Positions 5,016 through 5,595 of a DNA stretch of 5,595 nt are shown one piece after another. The DNA comes from an uncultured Roseiflexaceae bacterium. Lineage in GTDB: Bacteria > Chloroflexota > Chloroflexia > Chloroflexales > Roseiflexaceae. The notes under the pieces are model-generated. The model searched no databases. It was not told the DNA's origin and saw only the letters and a program-made list of their open reading frames with translations. The stretch lies in NCBI GenBank assembly GCA_937974195.1, contig CALJIC010000165.1:1-5595 (forward strand). Direction: 5' to 3'. The first letter of the stretch is position 1. Every line of letters starts with the position of its first letter. A program made the position numbers and the translations under genes.

Positions 5016-5048
5016 CGATCGTTGTTCGGGCGAAGCGGCGCACGATCG
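5016..5048. repeat. inverted-repeat element, copy B, beside the palindromic array
   Basis: Ends CGATCGT (5016-5022) and ACGATCG (5042-5048) form an inverted repeat, with TTCG and CGAA pairing inside. It is the uninterrupted 33-base form of the element at 4021-4073. A separate inverted repeat, GATCGA (5003-5008) and TCGATC (5015-5020) around six G, overlaps its left end. Confidence 0.7.
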
Positions 5049-5108
5049 GCGGCTGGGGGCGGCGCGACAGCCCACGCGCCCGCGGCCACGCCAGCGCGGC
5101 GCCCGTGC

Positions 5109-5133
5109 TATACTCGCCGGGCCGGAGCGGCCC
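5109..5133 (+). promoter_or_regulatory. likely -10 box with adjoining hairpin upstream of the deoxyribosyltransferase gene
   Basis: TATACT (5109-5114) is a good -10 match in GC-rich surroundings, about 75 bases before the start codon; no clear -35 is seen. GGGCCG (5119-5124) and CGGCCC (5128-5133) form a hairpin at the predicted start of the transcript. The same order, -10 then GC-rich palindrome, occurs before the lipoprotein gene. Confidence 0.45.
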
Positions 5134-5187
5134 CTGGCCTCAGCCGCGGCCCTGAGCCCCTAGCCCACAACCTTGCCCGGAGGAGCT

Positions 5188-5595
5188 ATGACCCGCGTCT
5201 ACGTCGCCGGACCCCTGTTCAACACCCACGAGCGCTGGTACCTCGAGCGCATCGCCGAGGTGCTGGAGGGCGCCGGCTACACGACCTTCCTGCCGCACCG
5301 CGACGCCGGACTGGTCAGCCTGCAAGGCCCGGAGGCGAAGGCCAAGATCTTCCGCGACGACGTCGCCGAGCTCGACAGATGCGACCTGTGCGTGGCGCTG
5401 CTCACCGGGGCGGACCAGGACTCCGGCACCAGCGCCGAGCTCGGCTACATGTTCGCCCTGGGCAAGCCCTGCTTCGGCATCAGCGACGACTCCCGCCACC
5501 TCAACAATATGCTCTGGGGCATCTGCGACGAGGGCCGGCGCATCGCAAAGGATATCGACGGGCTGCTGTCCCTGCTGCAGGCCTGGAGGGGCTAA
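5188..5595 (+). CDS. nucleoside 2-deoxyribosyltransferase-family protein
   Basis: The 135-residue protein starts at ATG 5188, just after GGAGGAG (5179-5185). An upstream in-frame TTG (5173) would place that ribosome site inside the gene, so it is rejected. The family moves or releases the base of a (deoxy)nucleoside or nucleotide through a glutamate-linked sugar. Diagnostic segments are VYVAGPLF at residues 4-11 (first strand and substrate loop), a helix to about 30, LDRCDLCVALLTG at 62-74, and DSGTSAELGYMFALGKP at 78-94, where Glu84 matches the catalytic glutamate. HLNNM near residue 106 resembles the Asn-containing segment that completes a neighbour's site in oligomers. Length suits the family. 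The gene is complete and ends at the window's last base. It is divergent from the small helical gene, with the palindromic array between them. A salvage or damaged-nucleotide cleanup role is likely, but the exact substrate cannot be read from sequence. Confidence 0.9.
   Translation: MTRVYVAGPLFNTHERWYLERIAEVLEGAGYTTFLPHRDAGLVSLQGPEAKAKIFRDDVAELDRCDLCVALLTGADQDSGTSAELGYMFALGKPCFGISDDSRHLNNMLWGICDEGRRIAKDIDGLLSLLQAWRG

Noticed and set aside
4405..5155. Long open frames on both strands through the tandem array as repeat-protein genes
   Set aside because: They stay open because the 21-base unit lacks stops. Outside the array their sequences have no protein character, and they overlap the real gene at 4276-4632.

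Overview
The window is a high-GC bacterial segment (about 70-77% G+C by hand count in sampled stretches of the flanking genes). It carries proline/alanine-rich lipoproteins with a bacterial SH3 domain, GC-rich hairpins beside promoters, and short palindromic tandem repeats. This mix recalls Chloroflexota such as Roseiflexus or Kouleothrix relatives, but no marker gene fixes the taxon, so this is a guess of low to moderate confidence.

Layout, left to right. (1) 2-499, plus strand: the 3' part of a CPBP-family intramembrane metalloprotease gene whose last ~20 codons look replaced. (2) 460-2587, minus strand: a compact two-gene operon of lower GC (about 58-63% in sampled lines). The upstream gene (311 aa) has a PD-(D/E)XK-like core with an E-x-E active-site variant. 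The downstream gene (392 aa, GTG start) has a textbook D...E-x-K nuclease core followed by likely winged-helix domains. The upstream stop codon overlaps the downstream Shine-Dalgarno sequence, so the two are probably translated as a unit. (3) 2642-2667: a strong hairpin. (4) 2686-3873, minus: a lipoprotein gene with a LolA/LppX-like middle and a C-terminal SH3 domain, broken by two compensating frameshifts. (5) 4021-4260: a mosaic with no intact gene, holding one copy of an inverted-repeat element, a 3' fragment of an SH3 gene that shares 46 exact bases with the lipoprotein gene, and two more hairpins. (6) 4276-4632, minus: a small helical protein of unknown function. (7) 4633-5187: a divergent intergenic region with a 21-bp tandem array of palindromes (4847-5008), followed by the second copy of the inverted-repeat element and a likely promoter. 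(8) 5188-5595, plus: a complete nucleoside 2-deoxyribosyltransferase-family gene.

How they work together. The two nuclease-like genes are the best candidate for an undescribed system. They form a foreign-looking two-gene cassette, possibly restriction or anti-phage defence, that lies against the damaged end of the CPBP gene. No methyltransferase or other self-protection gene is visible. The palindromic array, with a period of exactly two helical turns between two divergent genes, looks like an operator or protein-binding array and is the second main point of interest. The other genes look like ordinary chromosomal cargo with signs of local rearrangement.
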